The notes: a model not told the origin generated them from the sequence alone. Shown: positions 24,300 through 36,365, numbered from the stretch's first letter. The stretch: DNA of 64,000 nucleotides from Xiphydria camelus (GCA_963678675.1 OY783197.1:25975470-26039469), one strand, 5' to 3'. A program made the numbers and translations.

Positions 24300-25500
24300 A
24301 TACCGATTAAGCGGGCACGTGACATTGATCCACGCCATATCGGAAATCTACTCCACGCGACGTACCACCTACGCGCACGTATGACGCTCGGTGGACGCCG
24401 CGACGCCCGAAGCCGTTGCAGCGTGGGTGGGTCGACGGAGGGGCGAGAGGGTGTCGGCCGGAGACCCGTATCGATCGACCGTGATACCGGAGAGCGAGCG
24501 AGAGGGGCGCCGAGTAGAGGAACGTGTCGAACCACCCCCGCCATTGCCGTCGCCGGGTTTCAACCCCCAAATCGACTTGCGTCACTCTCGAACCGCAGCG
24601 CGAGAACCTATCCGCTCTGCTCGAGCCGTTTCGCGCGGTACAGCGCTACTTGTCCACTTACGCGCGAAGGCGCGTTCCTCCCCTGAAAACTGGAAGCGAA
24701 GACTCGACGGAGGCACCTGCTTCCAAACGGTTTTCTCGTCTGTGGGAGCAGGTGTCTCCGTCGAACGCGCAGGTCGTACAGTCACAATTTCGGGCGCACT
24801 TGTATCACAGGAATGTAACGGTGTTATGTAACGGTTACGTAAAAACGCGCGGTAAGTGTTATATAACATACACGTTGCAATTAGAGAACAAATGTGACGT
24901 ACTTCCCGGGTGGCACGATTTTGCCACCAGAAACGACCCCATGGTATGGGTCGTCGGAAGGGGACCCTGCCCAACTTTCTTTTTCCCCCTGCGAGAACCT
25001 CTTTCCTCCGTCCCCCGCCGCCCCTACCCCTTCACTCAAGGAACTTTTACCATTTCACCGTCTGGCGAGATAATCCGGGCCCTTATCTCCGTCCTACTAT
25101 CCTGTACCGCGCCGTCGGTGCGCCGCGCGCCGACGCTTCCGCCTGTACCGGAAGAGAGCGGAACGCCATTATCTCGTGTTTGCCGGCCAAATTGCACAGC
25201 CGAGACGTTCTTTCGCGACGTGTAGGCGGCGCAGCTGTTCCGCGCTCGTGGGGTGGGATGCGGAGGGGCGAGGGTCGTATACACCGAACTCTCGAATTGG
25301 CGAAAGAGCGTCGGAAACGGGCTCCAATTAAAGGAGCGACCGGGGCGAGATTGGAGGGGGGTAACAACGAATCTCGCTCGGTACAAATTATATTTTAAGT
25401 AATTTCGACAAGGGCGGGCCGGAGGTCGTTCGAGCCGACTGCGGAGCTGCGCGACGAGGAACTCGCATCGAATGTTCCTCGGCTGTGTCGCGGCGACGCC
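24300..25500. other. GC-rich CpG block, possible transcript start region
   Basis: Dense CpG. Overlapping frames of 100-233 codons run on both strands without domains. A good donor-like GCG/GTAAGTGTT lies at 24851-24852 at the end of the densest part, so this may hold a first exon. That is speculative. Confidence 0.25.
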
Positions 25501-26007
25501 CTGGAAATTTCTCCGGAACCCCTCGGCTTACTCGGGACGTTTCGACGGCAATTGTCGCGTCACTCGGGCTGTATTCGGAAGTGGCTATTGTTGAGTCATT
25601 CTCGAATTCCTTTTCCTTTCTGCTCCTTATCCGACGTGAGGATAAAGGGCGCGCGTTGACAACGAATAACGATCGCTCCCGGTCGCTGAGGAATTTGTTT
25701 AGGTGTACTGAGCTTCGGGATCATATTCACACGTGTGTATACGGAGAAAAGGGATTGATCATTTTTACAGCGGCTTCTCGAGGTGAAACATTGAATTTTT
25801 TAAGCAGTTGAACCCAATTCTTAACCACTTATATATTTAGTTACATCAACAAAAGTATGACATTGATGCGCCTTCAATTAACAGAAATATTTATCTAAAT
25901 AATAATTGATAATAAAGATATTTACGTGAAGAGGCTACGATAAGTTAGTTATGAGATATTCGAGGATTTGGTTAAAAATTGGGACATTTTCATCTTACTT
26001 TTAACAG
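25500..26007. other. intergenic, no supported gene
   Basis: Composition falls to AT-rich after 25730. No features. Confidence 0.35.
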
Positions 26008-26130
26008 TTCAAATAATATTTATTTGTCACGATAAAATGTTTCATTGGCTGAAGTTGATATAGTTTTTTGGAAAAAAAATATTAAATTTATTCGGAAAGA
26101 TAAATATTAGTCAAAAATAAACTTGAGTCA
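26008..26130. mobile_element. MITE family L fragment
   Basis: GATAAAATGTTTCATTGGCT, GAAGTTGATATAGTTTTTTG and AAATAAACTTGAGTC parallel the intact copy at 34566-34786. The termini are lost. Confidence 0.6.
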
Positions 26131-26450
26131 ATGGACGATAGAAGAACATAGGTGGAGTAGTGGGTGCGGTGGAACGCGTTCCTTACAACTCTCGAACGTC
26201 TAATCCGTGCCACGAGCACGGATAATACGATCCTGGACTGTCCTGGGGCAATACACTAGTGTGTTTACGCAACGATTGTCACACGTTGCATGTTTGCCCC
26301 GTCGTAACGAGGTTCGAGCGGATCTCAGAGCGAGATCACATCTCGGGCCATGCTCACACGCGCCTATAGTCGAACCCATAAAACCTTCCTTATGTAGTAC
26401 GAGGTGATCGCGCAGTTCCAACCTTTTTCTCATTTCTCCCGCATACTCGT

Positions 26451-26820
26451 ATCCAATTATCTTTCGTATCGACTTCCTCTCTCTTTCCTTTTCCTGTTGT
26501 TTTCTTTTTATCAGACTCGGAGACAAGTGTCGAAGGAACTATTTAATTTCCGATATTTTTGTTACATTCTTTTGGAAGATATCTAATAATTTAAGAAGTC
26601 TTGAATTTTCTAAACAATTTGCTCTAAATTAATTATCCAATTATTTTTCGGATCGATTTTCTCTCCCTTTTCTCTTTCTGTTATTTTCGTGTCGTCAGAC
26701 TCGAAGAGAAAGATCGAAAGAGCGAATTTCTGATCTTTTTTTTGAAAGACAATGATTTAAGAAGCCTTAAACTTTTTCAACAGTTTGCTCTAAATTTAAT
26801 GTTATCCCTTTCAAATATCC
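26451..26820. repeat. tandem duplication, period about 184 bp
   Basis: ATCCAATTATCTTTCGTATC (26451) recurs as ATCCAATTATTTTTCGGATC (26635). CAGACTCGGAGA / CAGACTCGAAGAG and ATTTAAGAAGTCTTGAA / ATTTAAGAAGCCTTAAA follow in the same order, as does TTTGCTCTAAATT. Confidence 0.78.
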
Positions 26821-26999
26821 ACAGGAAAGATAATCTTCAGTTCATCATCAGTGTAATAGACTGTAAAGCAAACAAGATAACATTTATTCGTATGATTTCA
26901 CGAAAATACCCCTGCGAAAAATAAAAACAAATATATCACACCGAACCAGTATTACACGAATACGTCCGAGATGCGAACGGATCAAATTAAGTTACCGTC

Positions 27000-27950
27000 C
27001 CCGGAGGACCCGCAGCGAGAGATGCCAACATAAAAAAAGTGGACCAAGTGAAAATTCCATTCCGCGCCTCGCGATCCCCGCGGGGGGAAGATACACCCTT
27101 CTCCCCACGCGACTCCACACACTCCGTATACATAGGTACATCCGAAAACACGGGATGTGTGTGCACCGCGCAGGAATATCGTCTTTTCTCTCGGTTCCTT
27201 CGTTATATCGCGCCCCCTCGATCCTCTTCAGCGCCCTCCGCCCCTCGCGCGTCCCTCCGACAATCCAATTTATACGCCGGATTATTCCGAGGGACGACGG
27301 CGCGCGCGGGGGTTGCTCGTCCTCTGCTCCTCTCGCAGATCGACTAGCGAAGCGAGAGAGAGAGAGAGAGAAAGAGTCCCGCGGGCAAAGGGTCGCAGGG
27401 GTGGGAGGGGCGCGAGATACGCCGTCGGAGTCTGGCCAAACATGGCCGCGTGCGACCGTCGTCTATGTGTTTCGCCGTATGGGGAGCCCCATAATATCCC
27501 ATCGCATCGCGTGTACGTCTCCTCGATTCGCGTAGCTACCCGGACGAATCGTTCGGGTGTTACCGATTTTGTGCGGACGCGTAATGCTCCATTCGCTCGA
27601 TGTTTCCGCGCGCTGTGGAGGAGTTGCGGTACCTGCTCGGTTCTCTGTCTTTCGGTTATACACGCCTCTTCGCGGAGTAGGGGTACCCGATATAAATTCC
27701 GTGCAGCGTGAAGAAGAAGACCGAGTCGCGATCGTTTTCTTTTTCTTCGGAGCGCCGGGTATCGGATACGGAGAGGCGTGTAGAGGGAAAGGCGTCGAGA
27801 CGCGTGTATTTAATTTATCGGTAGGACGTGCGGCTTCGGGGAAATCTTTCTCAAGGTCAATTTATTTGATGGCTATATAGAGCCGAGATGGAGCGGCACG
27901 TGCAGCGCTGAAAGGCGCCGATCGGTACACGACTGCAGTGAAAGCGAAGT
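27000..27950. promoter_or_regulatory. GC-rich block with GA tract and Pho/YY1-type site
   Basis: CpG-rich DNA holding a GA run (27354-27371) about 70 bp from AACATGGCCGCG (27439-27450), whose complement CGCGGCCATGTT fits Pho/YY1. The three overlapping + frames of 102-184 codons have no domain. A PRE-like or promoter role is inferred. Confidence 0.28.
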
Positions 27951-28149
27951 CGGTGTATTAAGAAACGGATTGGATGAATTCATTTGAATCATAATAATTT
28001 ATTGAAGAATAGTTTTTTTTTTTTCAAATTCTCGCGGTAAATTAAAGTCGATTTTAGAGCAACCGATCGTCGTAGTTGGATGAACGTCATGACGATCGCA
28101 TGGGTTTATCTGGGTACTTCAGATAAACAAATTTGACACCAATTTAATG

Positions 28150-28470
28150 AAAATGTGGTCGAAAATAAATCATTCTCGACCTGTTGTCGATGATATTTTT
28201 ATTCTTCGGCACACATTTTTTAATCACATCGAGAATAATTTATTTTTAATCAGATTTTGATCAGATTCTCATCAAATATTTTTTACTAGAGATGCTACAC
28301 ATAAGTATCTTGATGTACGAACATTGGAGCAGTCTCGCTCGAGAAAGATCTATTTTTGATGAAATTTTGGTCACATTAGCACCACATTTTTTTACTCGCG
28401 GGATGCTATATACAAATATCGCGATCTACGAGCAATGGAACAGTCTCGAGTCTAAATTTTAGACCAACTC
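28150..28470. repeat. fold-back plus short tandem duplication
   Basis: AATAAATCATTCTCGA (28157 onward) is inverted as TCGAGAATAATTTATTTTT. Then TTTTACTAGAGATGCTACAC (about 28281) repeats as TTTACTCGCGGGATGCTATA (28391), with GGAGCAGTCTCG / GGAACAGTCTCG downstream, period about 109 bp. Confidence 0.55.
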
Positions 28471-28499
28471 CTTTAGGCCGATTTTCCATTGGTGGTAAA

Positions 28500-29286
28500 A
28501 TGGTCTGTTAGTGAACATTTCACCAACTCTGGTTTAAAAATAGGAGCTCATAAGCTGAGTAGGCCAATGGTAGGCCAAATGGAATATAAAAAGCATCAAA
28601 GTAGGGGTAAAATTTCGACTCGGAGCCTCGCTCGACTTGTGTGGGAAAAGCGAAGCCGTGCGACGGGCCGCGAGTAGTATAGTTGCGTATAGTCTCGGAT
28701 AACGCCTGGGGGGTTGAGTTCAGAGGGTTCGCCGGGCATGACTAGTTACATGACCTGCCGAGACGTAAACAATGACCCGGCCGCGACGTTAAAGCCAGCG
28801 AAACGAGTATCCCGCGTCGTTGGACTCCCTCGCGGCTCCGGAAAATTATGGTTTACCGTGCGATGCGTAGTGTCGCGCTTCAAATCTCTATTAGGGGCTG
28901 TAAAGACGGGCTGGGACGTGTATAGCGGGAGTATAGCGAGGTGGTCGATTTTTATCACCGTCTCACGTCGCGGCTTCTTTATTTCTATATAAGATCGGAC
29001 ATTTCGAAGGAGATGTATGGCTTCGATGGAATTAATAAAAAAAGTGCCGTTGAATCGTTACTGCTGCTGCTTTTTACAGTGTTTTTTATGCCTTGGAGGA
29101 TATTCGTACCGAAGGATTTGCTGCAAAAATTTTCCTTTTTCATTTTTAGTCGGTATTGTCGCGAGAAAAAAAAGAGAATCGTAATTGAGAATTGAATGAA
29201 AACTTATGATACGAGTAAATAATTGATTGAAATCGCAAGGGGTATCATTTGTCGATAGAATGTTACGCACCAAGCTTTGTCCAGTA
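28500..29286. other. intergenic, no supported gene
   Basis: Mixed composition with short frames lacking domains. Nothing recognisable. Confidence 0.35.
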
Positions 29287-29514
29287 CACACTAAGAAAAA
29301 TAACCCGGTCAATCAGAACGATATCTTGGAGACCATCTGTTTGGTTAAACTGACCATTTTCTGATCAGAATAACTAGACGTGTAATGAGAATAACTGAAC
29401 ATTTAGTTGGAACAACTTGATATTTGGTCAAACTTACTGGTATTTTGGTTGGAATAACTTGATTCGTGCAACCAGATGCGTTTTGTCATTTAACCTAAGT
29501 TATTTTTCTCAGTG
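29287..29514. mobile_element. MITE family C, copy 2
   Basis: It begins CACTAAGAAAAATAACCCGG and ends AAGTTATTTTTCTCAGTG. CCATCTGTTTGGTTAAACTG and CAACCAGATGCGTTTTGTC match the other family C copies. Confidence 0.85.
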
Positions 29515-29559
29515 ACGTCAGGACGACAGCAAAAAGTCGAAATACATGGCCAAGACACG

Positions 29560-29880
29560 CGGAAGAAAGTGCAGCTGCACTCTTCCGGCTGGGACAGCCG
29601 CGGCTAAACCGCGATATCGCTCGCGAGCAGGTTAATCGGCCTCGGTGGCTCCGAGATTCATGAGCTTTTTTTTACCGATGGCAGAGAGGGCCGTCCCGGA
29701 GCCGGCCGATAGGCGGTCAGTGTGCCTCCACATTCTGCTGTATATACGAGCCACTTAAGTAAATTATACGGGCCGCGATAAAACGAGTTTAATTTATTTT
29801 ATTATTAACTGCGTCGTATAATCCGGCCGCATAAATTTCATTCCGAACATCGCGCGCAGCTCGCTACCATCATCTCTATA
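29560..29880. promoter_or_regulatory. candidate regulatory block with homeodomain/TTTAT words
   Basis: CGATAAAACGAG, TTTAATTTATTTTATTATT and GCATAAATTTC lie within about 75 bp (29775-29850), flanked by GC-rich segments. This clustering is typical of Hox-responsive enhancers. Motif evidence only. Confidence 0.3.
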
Positions 29881-30224
29881 GGTAACATCCCGCGCCGGCT
29901 GCAGGATTGCGCGCACCTCTATGCACACACCGAGCGCGCCAGGGGGAGTCTGCGAGCCGCTAATTACTTGGAAAAGATTCCACGCGGAATTTATTCGCGG
30001 CTGCCGGGGAAGTTCGGTATTTTCGCTCGATGTGAGTTACGGACGACGCCGGTCGACATTTCGCTTAACCCGAGGCATTACTCTTGGATGTTCCTTTGGC
30101 GGGAGATTTTTTCACGGAAACGATGAAAATAGAGTCGAGTAATTATTGAGTCGTCGGTTGAAAGTAACGCTAGATATTATTCTCATGCGAATCGTCATTG
30201 GTTCAAATTTTCGTCGATGTTTTT

Positions 30225-30452
30225 CTCAGAATGTATTTTGTATCTATTATGGCCTATTATATGTGAATTTGGTCATACATGGATTATATATTATTTCTAT
30301 ATTACCCATATAAGGACCATATTCAGATTTTTGAATATTGATGTAATCCCTAAAGAGTCCATATATGGTTAATACAGAGTCATATATAATCCATATATGA
30401 CCAAATCCACATATGGATCATATACAAAATATTTAAAACTTTTCCGTCTGGT
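30225..30452. mobile_element. MITE family D, copy 2
   Basis: The right end AACTTTTCCGTCTGG is family D; the interior TTTGGTCATACATGGATTAT and GACCAAATCCACATATGG match copies at 18901 and 59001. The left terminus is diverged. Confidence 0.78.
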
Positions 30453-31086
30453 TAGAGAGCGAAACGTCTCGTTCATCGAACAGAACACGTTACTTCGTCG
30501 ACGATATTTTTATTCGTACGAAGGATCGAGATTTATCGCATGTCTCATAACAATCGTCGAGTCTTTGAGCTCGCCGACGGAAGGCGTCGCGGCGCGGCGC
30601 GTTTCGCGTCACGCTAATAACGCTAATTATAGCACTAGCGGGCCCGTCGAGTCAGTTGGTAGATACGCGTTACGTAATATGAGGAAGCACGGCTAAGTGC
30701 TAATCCTCATCTTCGTTGCGAGTGATTTTTTTAACGATCAATATCCCCGTGGCATTCGAGTGGACGGATAAGTCGGAGATCCTCCATTAGAGTCCGCGGG
30801 GATAATATTCAATGAGTCGAGTTATTAACGATCTTCTTAAGAGCGTGATAAATATTCCTAATTACGCCGTTAATTCTATTTTTTTTTCCTCTCGGATACT
30901 TTGAATCCCTCCGTGGGGGGGGGGGGGGGACGTGAGAGTCACGCGGTGCTCCAATCTTTGGAAAAAAATCAATCCTCGATTAAAAGAGAATGTCGTGTGA
31001 ATTAAAAAACAACGCTTCCATCGGAAATTCAATGGTGCTTCAATATTTGGAAAAATAATCAATGTCGTGCGAATGGAGAAACTATA
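30453..31086. other. intergenic; poly-G run
   Basis: A run of 15 G residues at 30915-30929. The rest has no recognisable feature. Confidence 0.4.
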
Positions 31087-31332
31087 CACATAGAGAAAAA
31101 GAATTAGTTGGACCGACTGAAAATTATTTACAGAGGGTCGGCAAATAATTATTTATTTATTTCAATGAAATTCTTTGATGTGCATCAGCTAAAAATCTCT
31201 TCCTTTCGATTACAAGGATGAAATATCAAATTAATGTGAAGAAATATTGATATAAATAAATAATTACTTGTGCGATCCCGCAAGTATAATATTATAATTT
31301 TTAGTAGATCCGATTAATTCTCCTTCTCTGTG
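31087..31332. mobile_element. MITE family G, copy 1 (carries an empty pogo site)
   Basis: It begins CACATAGAGAAAAAGAATTA and ends AATTCTCCTTCTCTGTG, with TA on both flanks. The stretch TTGATATAAATAAATAATTA (31248 onward) is the uninterrupted counterpart of the site into which the pogo-like element at 57335 inserted. Confidence 0.83.
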
Positions 31333-31712
31333 TACGTTTCCAACGGAAATTCTCTCGTCTGTCCATCATTAAATCATCTCAGCGAGACGTTCGACTTATG
31401 TATCGCGCACGAAATCAGGATCAGGTACGACGGAGCGCAGCAAACGACGACGTCGTTACGATAATCGTACTGCTCGAAGCAGAGGCGCGGTAACGTCTCG
31501 TCGTCCAACTTCGAAAGTACGGACTATATTTTCCCTCCGACGCAAACTCTCCCATCTCGGCCTCTCTCTAATTACTCACTCCAGGAGGTACGGAAGCCAA
31601 ACGAGGCGCAATTCGGGGCGTAACGGTCCTCGAGACTTTTTACCCCCTTTTCAGCGGCGCTCCTCCGACGTAGGCGCGGTGAAGTCCGCATCCCTTGCGG
31701 TACCCAGACCAT
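31333..31712. other. intergenic, acceptor-like site at 31654
   Basis: TTTTTACCCCCTTTTCAG, ending 31654, is a strong acceptor-like sequence, but no donor of similar quality follows, so no exon is called. Confidence 0.3.
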
Positions 31713-31964
31713 ATCGCTTGCTGAACGCAATAGTGGCATGTCTTGAAAATGAATTAGCGAGTGTCAGTGCTGCATGAACATACATATATTCCCCAGTAGT
31801 AGAATGTCAAATTGGCACTTGTCTCGCCATCCGGTAGCCGCATAAGAAAATATACTTATGTCACTATTGCATTAAAAATTGTATGATTACTAGGGTTCAT
31901 TGTTGACAAAATATCAGAATTCATTTCTTTTTGACTTGTGCCACTGCTGCATTCAGCAAGCGAT
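31713..31964. mobile_element. solo MITE (TCGCTTGCTGAA ends)
   Basis: The left TCGCTTGCTGAACGCAATAG and the right CACTGCTGCATTCAGCAAG with CGA are inverted. Inner AAAATGAAT and ATTCATTTCTTTTTGAC are inverted too. Non-coding. Confidence 0.75.
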
Positions 31965-33527
31965 TACAGCTGCACGGAGTTATCGTCGCGACGACCTTCG
32001 CTCGTCAGGAATGTCAAGTATACGGAACACGACCGCGTCCAGTTGTTTATATCTTTCGTGCGGCTTTCCGAGATCATCGATTTATCATCGGCGGCCGGAG
32101 CCGCGTTCCGTAAATACGAAGAGTTCGTTGAGGGCGAGCGCGAAATTGGAGATACTAACTTACGCGCGCGGTCCCGGTATGTAAATCTCCTCCTTCCGAC
32201 CGGCGGATACGAATAAATCACGGTTTCCCCAAGAATCGACACTCCGCCGTTTTATAGAGTCGTGTCGTTTGTCGAGTATTTTATCGGCGCGTTCGCGCGC
32301 GAAATATCGCGGAAATCTTCCCCCTTTCGTCACCTGTTTAATCGCGTCTTGATATAGCTTTAACGTCTCGCGCTGTGACGTTACGTGGGGAAAAAAAAAT
32401 GTAGTCAAATTCCTTTTTTGCTCGGCTATCCCGAAGTATCGACATTTTCGACGTTGAATTTTATACGGAGGCACCGTAAACATCGTCGTTTAATAATTGT
32501 GGTGACAGCGTGATGGTGACTTTTTGTGGCATTTTTTTCCATTTCGAAAACTAGCCGACGATGTTATCGATGTTTCGAAAATGTCCGTTTTACCGTTACA
32601 ATCGTGTCTTTAGAATAAATCTATCGGTTCGAAACACCGTCTTGATGAACTTTTTGGGGTTTCTCTCGCGAATGTATCACGGAGGCGAAATGGAATATTC
32701 TAATGCGCGTATTTTTTAACTGCTGATGCAAATCTTGCGTGTCGATTCATATTATCATCACCTGCGCGTCGACGATAATTTACGTATACTTAAGACTTCA
32801 CAGGAGTCGTTTTTACGATCTCAAAGAAAGAAGTGTCAGAGGAGCTTTCAAATGATCGTAATTAAATCAATTCGTGAAATCAATATTTATCCCGCATTAC
32901 ATTTGAAAAATGAAATCTGCAAAAATGAATGTCTTTAATTTATCAAGTATTTAGATCATTTGACAAATTTACATAAAATTGTTCATTATAAGCTCACAAT
33001 GGTTGCTACGAAGAAAAATCGTAATAATAATTAAAATCCCCAAAGAAACACATAAATACACCGAGACCTCAAAAGGATTTATCTGAGCGTTTCATCCTTT
33101 CATACTCCACATATAGGTACACAGTCACAAATTCAACTCTCGTCCTACTCGTTTATTTGTACCTAATCGCGCGTGAGAAGGAAGCCATGTATATGGATAC
33201 ATATGTACGTCCGCGTACTACGAATTATTTATAACACTCGAAGCAGTAGTAACTCCGCCTCGACGACAGACCAATACATAACGTTATCATCGCTGCTCCC
33301 GATAATGCTCCTCTTTGGCAGACGCCTTGTACGACACGCTATACATCGCGCGCTCCACTATACGCAGGGTTACATTCGTCCGTCTCGCCTATACTCCCGC
33401 CCAAAGGGCGCGACACTGAAAATCTGGCACCCAACGCTATTAAATGTGACACAAGTTCAGCGAGTCGCTCGAACGACCCGCGAGACATAAACTGCTCACT
33501 CGCCGCGCGAGTTATCCGTCTTCGTAG
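31965..33527. other. intergenic, no supported gene
   Basis: Short frames on both strands without domains. AT-rich from 32880 to 33050. Nothing recognisable. Confidence 0.35.
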
Positions 33528-33925
33528 ACTGAGAGAAAAATCTGGTTGAAAGAACAATGATTTAACTAGAAATCATGGTTGATTTTACATCAACCATGCT
33601 TCCATAATTCTTCTAAACAACACCGAGAAAAAAAAAGATTAAAATTTATTCTTTTAGAAGGATAATCTGAGTACGAAAGGTAAAACAGATCAAAAATTAT
33701 CCTTCCAGGGTATAAAATGTAACCTTTCTTAGAATAATTTTCGATCCACTTTACCTTTCGTACTCAGATTATCATTCTAACAGAATAATTTTTAATCTTT
33801 TTTTTTCCTCAGTGAATACAATTCTAGAGTTACAGTAACGAGAGATTACGATTGCTGCAACCAGATCAACCTGCAGTATAGTCGACAGATGACCTCAACC
33901 TTTTTTTATACGGTTGACATTAAAT
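33528..33925. mobile_element. decayed MITE hosting a family B insertion
   Basis: The left GACTGAGAGAAAAATCTGG is a typical MITE end and is followed by the perfect palindrome CATGGTTGA / TCAACCATG. A family B element (33621-33814) sits inside. The right end is uncertain. Confidence 0.5.
33621..33814. mobile_element. MITE family B, copy 2
   Basis: It begins CACCGAGAAAAAAAAAGATT and ends TTTTTTTTCCTCAGTG. The arms GATAATCTGAGTACGAAAGG and TACCTTTCGTACTCAGATTA are shared with the copy at 1233. Confidence 0.87.
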
Positions 33926-34565
33926 GGCTGAATGAAATACTGGCGCGCCGGTGGTTTAATAGGTACGTGTTCTGGATGACGAAAGAGATCGGCTCGTGAC
34001 GCGCCAAGTGCACACGGTAGGCGCTCGCGCGGCATTTGCATCCCGTCCCGAATAAGGGGCGAGTAATATTTTCAGGGTGATTTTAATTCCGCTGTTAGGC
34101 GAGGTCGGGGTCCGCGCGGTTTACGGTTGGAGCGTCCGGCGATCGACGTAACTTTGCGATTGGAAAATTGAGACGCAATTGGTGCCAGGGGTGATTCAAT
34201 GAACGAATGATTTTTACGACCGCGGGGGAATAATCTAGGCTGCTCTCCGTTTTACGTTGAAGTAGGTCAGTGTTCATTGCTATCCGACCGCTTTATCGAT
34301 TGAGTTTCACTCCGGTAATAGCTGTGCTAAATTGTCGCTGTGTCGAATCGATTAGGTATTTTTCCCTCGAAAGTTTTCATTCACAAGTCGCTCTACAATT
34401 TATGCACTTTAATTTATCCGGGTATCCTCGTCGATATAGGGTAGAACGAGGCGAATCGGATCATAGATCGATATTTCTTTGATCGTTGTGTAAATGAGCA
34501 TTACAATTATTCGTAGGATAACCTATCCGATAGATGAACTTTTAAGCAGACGACAAAATCCAGTG
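33926..34565. other. intergenic, no supported gene
   Basis: No exon, RNA or repeat recognised. Confidence 0.35.
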
Positions 34566-34786
34566 CACTGAGAGAAAAATGTAATACGAGCAGATTCCAC
34601 TAAACATTTATTCGCAAATTATTAAATAAATATTTTATCGGCTCAAGTAATATTTCTTTATTCCAATAAAATGTTTTACTGGCTCGAGTTGATATCATTT
34701 TTTGCGAAAATATTTTATCGGTACGAATAAATCTTACTTGAGCGAATACAATATTTAGTTGATTCTACTAAATTTTTCTCTCAGTG
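34566..34786. mobile_element. MITE family L, copy 1
   Basis: It begins CACTGAGAGAAAAATGTAAT and ends AATTTTTCTCTCAGTG. Inner CAGATTCCACTAAA and TTGATTCTACTAAA and repeated AATATTTTATCGG words mark the fold-back. A diverged fragment lies at 26008. Confidence 0.83.
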
Positions 34787-34844
34787 TAAATAGACAAAAC
34801 TTGATATTTGAAAAATATTGAAGTTTACCAGGAGGTGTTCATCT

Positions 34845-34995
34845 ATTGGATAGGTACTCTCTTAATCTGAATCAGTAAAAATAACTAAGAACCAGTCAGG
34901 CACTGAAATCCAGTGAATATAAGTAACCTTCTATTCACTGGATCTCAGTGATTTTCACCAATTTGGATTAAGAGAGCAGGTTACCCTGTTGCTTC
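34845..34995. mobile_element. long fold-back element
   Basis: ACTCTCTTAATCTGAATCAG is inverted as AATTTGGATTAAGAGAGC, and GCACTGAAATCCAGTGAATA as TATTCACTGGATCTCAGTG, around a centre at about 34925. Confidence 0.7.
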
Positions 34996-35458
34996 ATTGG
35001 ACAAGAACGAAGTAATACGAACAATTGAACTGCTCATTTTCAACACGATCCTAGAAACACGGATCTATATGATCCGATTCGCCCTGTGATTCGATTCACC
35101 TCATTCTACCCTACGTTTACCGCGCAGATAGGCACTCTGCATCCGCGATAAAAAAGCAGCATCGACGTATATACGGTATATCACAGCGTCGCCGTTAGCA
35201 GACGCGCGCCAGAGGTCGGCAATTGCGAGCGGCGACCTCGCGGGCGATTGCCACTACTCCGCGCGCGTGCGCGGTTCAAGAGAACGCGAGATGCAATCGG
35301 CCGTGGAGAAGAGCCCGGGGTGCGACAGACGACTTTTATCGTCGATTCATCCTCGCCTCCTGCCCTCTCGCCTTCCTTCCCCCGCGCGCATTCTCGTTGC
35401 GTACGGTAGCTCTTCCGTAGAATTATTACGACGTGAAGAGGCCCCGAGGAGAGTTATA

Positions 35459-35481
35459 GAGAGAGAGAGAGAGAGAGAGAA
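35459..35481. repeat. GA microsatellite
   Basis: Perfect GA run; GAGAG sites. Confidence 0.9.
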
Positions 35482-36062
35482 TAAAAATTTTATTTACTCC
35501 CACTATCGGGAAGCGTGCCCCGAACGGGAGACGCGTGCTCGCGCGCGCTCGTATATATACCGATGGGAATGTAAATTTGATTTTTACAATTCCACGCCTT
35601 CGCGCACCGCGGCATAGCGGAAGGGGTTACCCGCTTCCTCTCGGTATACCTCGAATTTACGAGCGTCGTCCATACCTGCTTTATTGTGATTCGTAGAACG
35701 ATCGCTCTCTTTAGTGGTACAGCGCGCGACCACCGAGTGCCTCCCCCCTCCTGCCCCGCTCGACATCTTTCCCGAAACGTTTAATCTGCCGTTTAACGAC
35801 GCCGGAACGCGGCTCGTCGTAGCAATTAAATTTCACATCCGACGTCATTAGGAGGGCGCGCGCGCGCGCGAGCGCGGTCGCGATAAAACATGACCTGCCT
35901 AACCGAGCGTCTGGTAGCGCGGACCGGAGTGAGACGAGCGCGTCCCATCGCGTCCCGTTCTATACCTCCGCTCGGCTTAATCTCGAAAGAGAGGCTCGAG
36001 CGATTCCTCCCAACGGGAGAAAAAAGCCCTTCGACCCGTTTTACAGTGCAATAAATAAGCGG

Positions 36063-36065
<3 letters not shown>

Positions 36066-36106
<41 letters not shown>
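36066..36106. repeat. CT microsatellite
   Basis: Perfect CT run of about 41 bp, 210 bp upstream of the exon-like 36316-36365. Confidence 0.92.
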
Positions 36107-36109
<3 letters not shown>

Positions 36110-36315
36110 GATCCTTTTACCGGAAAGTCGTGACGGTACCCACGCGTCGCGGGTTTTAAAACCGTCTCGTTCGGGAGCCTCGAACTCGCCTCGCCGCGCG
36201 CTACGCGGGGCTTCCATTCGTTCTGCTATCTCGGCGCTAGGTGGTGCGCGGGGCGCAGCGCGCTATGCGTTTACGGTGGCGGGAAACTCACGCGTTCTCA
36301 CGTTTTTTATTGCAG

Positions 36316-36365
36316 ATTACCGGCGCGGACCCGGGCCGCCGGCTACGACGATCCACGCCGCGGAG
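36316..36365 (+). other. candidate 50 nt exon of a + strand transcript (possible iab-8 host RNA)
   Basis: A pyrimidine-rich acceptor (CACGTTTTTTATTGCAG, ending 36315) precedes a GC-rich 50 nt segment that ends in GCGGAG followed by GTGAGTG, a consensus donor. All three frames are open through the segment, so coding status cannot be decided; one frame reads YRRGPGPPATTIHAAE, another LPARTRAAGYDDPRRG, and neither matches a protein I know. It lies 5 kb upstream of the iab-8 hairpin on the same strand, so an exon of the long iab-8 host RNA is the simplest reading. A chance pairing of splice-like sites is possible. Confidence 0.4.

Larger units (their letters stand above)
35100..36260. other. GC-rich CpG block with GA/CT tracts
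   Basis: CpG-rich DNA upstream of the exon candidate at 36316. It holds a GA run (35459-35481) and a perfect CT run (36066-36106). It could include a promoter for the + strand transcript. No coding evidence. Confidence 0.3.

Noticed and set aside
24524..25225. 233-codon plus frame
   Set aside because: Competes with several overlapping frames on both strands in CpG-rich DNA; no recognisable domain.
31640..31680. exon starting after the strong acceptor at 31654
   Set aside because: No donor of comparable quality follows within a plausible distance; similar orphan acceptors occur at 44816 and 58732.
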